The notes under the pieces were generated by a model, which was given only the letters and a program-made list of their open reading frames with translations, was not told the origin of the DNA and searched no databases. A DNA stretch of 64,000 nt. It comes from Cristatella mucedo. Its lineage: Eukaryota; Bryozoa; Phylactolaemata; Cristatellidae. Shown piece after piece: positions 61,215 through 64,000 of this stretch (positions are counted from its first letter, which is position 1; every line of letters begins with the position of its first letter). The position numbers and the translations under genes were made by a program. Location of the stretch: contig WPIO01000004.1 in NCBI GenBank assembly GCA_009760855.2, positions 7,177,001 through 7,241,000 of the forward strand, written 5' to 3'.

Positions 61215-62010
61215 CATAAAAAAACTATGCAAGAACTGGTGCTATCACGGATTACTGGCAGCAAAATAATGATAAGGAAGTTGCTCAACGAGCAAGGTAT
61301 GCGGTCCAGAGTGCTAATAATAAGCCGCTACATGGCGTTAAGCGAAAGCTTAGGAGGCTTGCTTTCGCTCCTAAATACCGGCACTGGACCCTGAGCTGAG
61401 CGGAAGAAAAGCTCTGTGGACTAAGGAATCTAATTTCACCCTCTTTTCTATCTCATGGGGCACTCAGTGATTGTGGGGACAAAAGGAGGAAGTATATATA
61501 GACGTTTGCCTCCAAAAGACGGTGAAATACGGCGGTGGTGGTGGCGTAATGGCGTGGGATTGCTGTAGCGCTGCTGGTGTAGGGAGCTTGCACCGGGTGC
61601 AAGGGATAATTAATGCAGAACGCCACTTAGGCATTGTTAAAAACGTTAGTATTCCGCTAGTTTATAACATGCATGGTTTGCACTTTATTTGGCAACAGGA
61701 CAATGATCCGACGCATACCGCAGGCACAGTAAAGGACTTTTTTTAACAACCTAATACGTCAAGGCTACGATCACTTCAGGACTTTGGAATGGCCCAGTCA
61801 GAGTTCAGATTTGAACCCGATTGAACATTTGCGGCAGGATTTGGAGTGTAAAATACGTGAAAATGTCATCTTTAACGAATTTTTAATTAACTATTCGAAC
61901 TTCTGCTGAAGGAATGGCAAAAATCGCAAGTGACGTATGAGAGAAATTGTCGGGAGCTTCTGCCCAGAAGGCTCTTCGCAGTAAAAAAATAATACTCGTG
62001 GAGGAGCTAA
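61215..62010 (+). pseudogene. Tc1-like (Tc1/mariner) transposase remnant
   Basis: Frameshifted transposase. Pieces in order: KKALWTKESNFTLF (about 61414-61455), then in a second frame VKYGGGGGVMAWDCCSAAGV, IPLVYNMHGLHFIWQQDNDP, THTAGTVKDFF stop (61471-61746), then LEWPSQSSDLNPIEHL in another frame (about 61781-61830). QQDNDPTHTA and WPSQSxDLNPIEH are the signature motifs around the second Asp and the last Glu of the DD34E catalytic triad. Two frame breaks and internal stops show it is inactive. Terminal inverted repeats were not identified. Confidence 0.9.
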
Positions 62011-62189
62011 CACGCTACTAAAAATTTGTTGATTTCATTGCAATTTTGTGCACTGTAAACTGCTTTAACTACAGCATGCTTCAGTTTATTTCAACAGAAT
62101 CGGCTTTCGCTATTTTGCTTGCTCTATCAAGTCTGCCTACTTTCAGCAACTTAACATTGCTAAAACTTAGGCTTGTGTAAACAGGGATA

Positions 62190-62912
62190 CCACATCTAAA
62201 TTGGTCCGTACATTCGTGACATCCCGCCTCGATTCTATTACTCACTGCTTGCTGATCTGCCGGCCTGTGCAATCAGGCGCTCACAGCTGGTGCAAAACTC
62301 TGCAGTTAGGTTTATGTGTCGTGAGCGTAGCAGTTGCCACATCACACCACTTCTCGACGACCTGCACTAGCTCCCAGTCAAGCAACGCATCTACTTAAAG
62401 TTCTGTCACTCACTTTCAGGTCCCTTCTTTCTTTAGCTTAAGCGTACCTATCAGATCTACTCCCCAACTAGTATAATCATTGTGCCACTCGCTTTTCGGA
62501 ATCTAATCGTATACCAATACCTCTTACGAACTTCAAATTCTTTTGAGACCCTGCATTTAGTTCGTACGCTCCCAAAGCCTGGAACTTACTTTGACTTGCG
62601 TCACGACATTCTTTGACTTGACCACATTTAAAAAGAAACTAAAAACGCATCTATTTGTCACAGCCTTTAATAGGTCCATGTACGCCGTCCTTTACGTGCT
62701 TATGAGTGCTGACACTATGCGTGCTACCACTAACCATATTTGCATGCTGATCCTGTGCATGTCACCCATAACTATTTTATGCTTGTTGTCATTGAACACG
62801 CTACCACTAACCATTCGATCGTGCTTATTTTGCAGGAAATTTAAAGTGCCTAGAAAAATATTGAGTTCTCTGATGGCGCTGTATCAAATGTATCATTATT
62901 ATTATTATTAAC
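62190..62912 (+). mobile_element. LINE-A-like 3' portion, decayed
   Basis: Contains a decayed SRLDxCNSLL region (RTFVTSRLDSITHCLLICRP, 62201 on), then AYAPKAWN-like remnants (TCGTACGCTCCCAAAGCCTG), TFKKKLKTHLF (62623-62660), and the UTR ending CTCTGATGGCGCTGTATCAA and (ATT)n. No intact frame. Confidence 0.75.
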
Positions 62913-62962
62913 AGAAACTACCTGGCCGAAACGCAGGGTGTGCAGATTTTTTGGGCCGGCAT

Positions 62963-63012
<50 letters not shown>

Positions 63013-63014
63013 TG

Positions 63015-63098
<84 letters not shown>

Positions 63099-63117
63099 TA
63101 TATGCATATACATATAG
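62963..63117. repeat. (AT)n (GT)n (GTGC)n (GT)n compound microsatellite
   Basis: AT block, then GT, about nine GTGC units, and GT again. Confidence 0.95.
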
Positions 63118-63687
63118 GGCCTGAAAAATTGCAGGTACCTCAAATGAACGTGACGATTCCTAAATGTTCTGCGTCAAACCCAACGGCCGACCACCTAATA
63201 GACCGTCTGCTTTTGCGGAATCTCGCTGCTGCTTTGTCCGCCGCTTTGTCGCAGCCGGTGTAACTGGAAACTAACATTTAGAAGGGCTCAACGAGCGGAG
63301 ATTGAGAGTGGAGCGCGGCGGCTGGCAGCACCTGTACGCCGTCACTTGCGTTAGTAACTTGAGAGTTCATTTTGATAATTCGCTGGCGAGTCGCGAAATT
63401 GCATGACCGACCCTTTTTACATTGATGCTGCTAGAACAAAATAAAATACTGTCCCCTTGATTCCATTCCGAAGCTTCCGACCTTCCCTCGCTGATCTATT
63501 GCTAAAAATTACGCCAATATCCTGAACAATTTTGTCTTCTGGCCGCGAGAATTTGTGTCTCCTCCATTACGGCCAAGTGTACGGAAATTGGGTGCGAGCT
63601 TAAAAAAGCAATGACAATCATGAATGGATGTCTACGGACCGGCTAATGAGGATTATTGGAGTTCATGTTAATCCACAATGGATGTTG
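63118..63687. other. no gene seen
   Basis: Short frames only. Confidence 0.6.
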
Positions 63688-63845
63688 GCAGAGTCGTAAG
63701 ATATTCGCTTTTCACGACCAAGGTCGTGGTTCGAGTCCAGCAGGCGGCACTTTATTTGTGGCTCACTGGCTACTTCAAGCATTGCGAAAGCCGCTAAGGC
63801 TGTTCTGTCGCTATGTAAACAAGATTTTTTAATAAGCTGACTTTT
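63688..63845 (+). mobile_element. SINE-1
   Basis: GCAGAGTCGTAAGATATTCG, GTGGTTCGAGTCC (B box), GGCTACTTCAAGCATTGCGA and GCTGTTCTGTCGCTATGTAA. Confidence 0.7.
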
Positions 63846-64000
63846 AACTTGAGAATGGCAATAGGGCTAAATTTAGTTGTATACGGACATTTACATTGAC
63901 ATTTGATATGGACATTGAATACCAGGTGTGTAGCCAAAAATGTAAACGTCAAAAGTCAACTTTTTATCTTTGTTTGTTTCCGAGTTGCCATCATAGCGAC

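Overview
This is a window of a repeat-rich eukaryotic nuclear genome, most likely an invertebrate animal. The evidence is spliced genes with GT-AG introns of 0.2 to 5.6 kb, many long di- and hexanucleotide microsatellites, dead-on-arrival LINE 3' ends, two tRNA-like SINE families, and remnants of hAT and Tc1 DNA transposons. I cannot fix the phylum from the sequence. A lophotrochozoan or other marine invertebrate would fit, but that is inference.

The window is organised around two paralogous pentameric ligand-gated ion channel genes. Both are nicotinic acetylcholine receptor (nAChR) alpha-type subunits and they lie tail to tail. Gene 1 (plus strand, 15635-35413) can be read as eight exons that close in one frame, giving about 538 residues: signal peptide, ligand-binding domain with a 13-residue Cys-loop, vicinal cysteine pair, M1-M3, an acidic and glycine-rich cytoplasmic loop, and M4. 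Gene 2 (minus strand, 57421 down to 44705) has the matching exons 3-8. Its first two exons were not found and probably lie beyond the right edge. Exons 3-7 have identical lengths in the two genes (45, 110, 265, 274 and 113 bp), and the core proteins are about 90% identical by hand count. The 45-bp exon was found only by comparing the two copies.

Both genes share unusual residues at functional sites. The loop D tryptophan is alanine, the second loop C tyrosine is isoleucine, and the pore -1' glutamate is lost (Cys in gene 1, Gly in gene 2) while a glutamate appears at 2'. Because the two copies share most of these changes and keep open frames, they look like constrained features of a divergent subunit type rather than decay. 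This is the most interesting biology in the window.

Layout: 1-15.6 kb is intergenic, with LINE and SINE fragments, microsatellites and GC-rich stretches that hold no gene I can recognise. 15.6-35.4 kb is gene 1; its introns hold LINE pieces, SINEs and a broken hAT transposase with a LINE fragment inserted in it. 35.4-44.7 kb separates the convergent genes and holds a candidate 66-residue membrane microprotein, a 24-bp perfect palindrome, and a LINE reverse-transcriptase remnant split by a SINE. 44.7-57.4 kb is gene 2; one intron is almost entirely LINE tail plus about 500 bp of CT repeat. 57.4-64 kb holds a GC-rich area, a frameshifted Tc1-like transposase, a LINE 3' end and more microsatellites.
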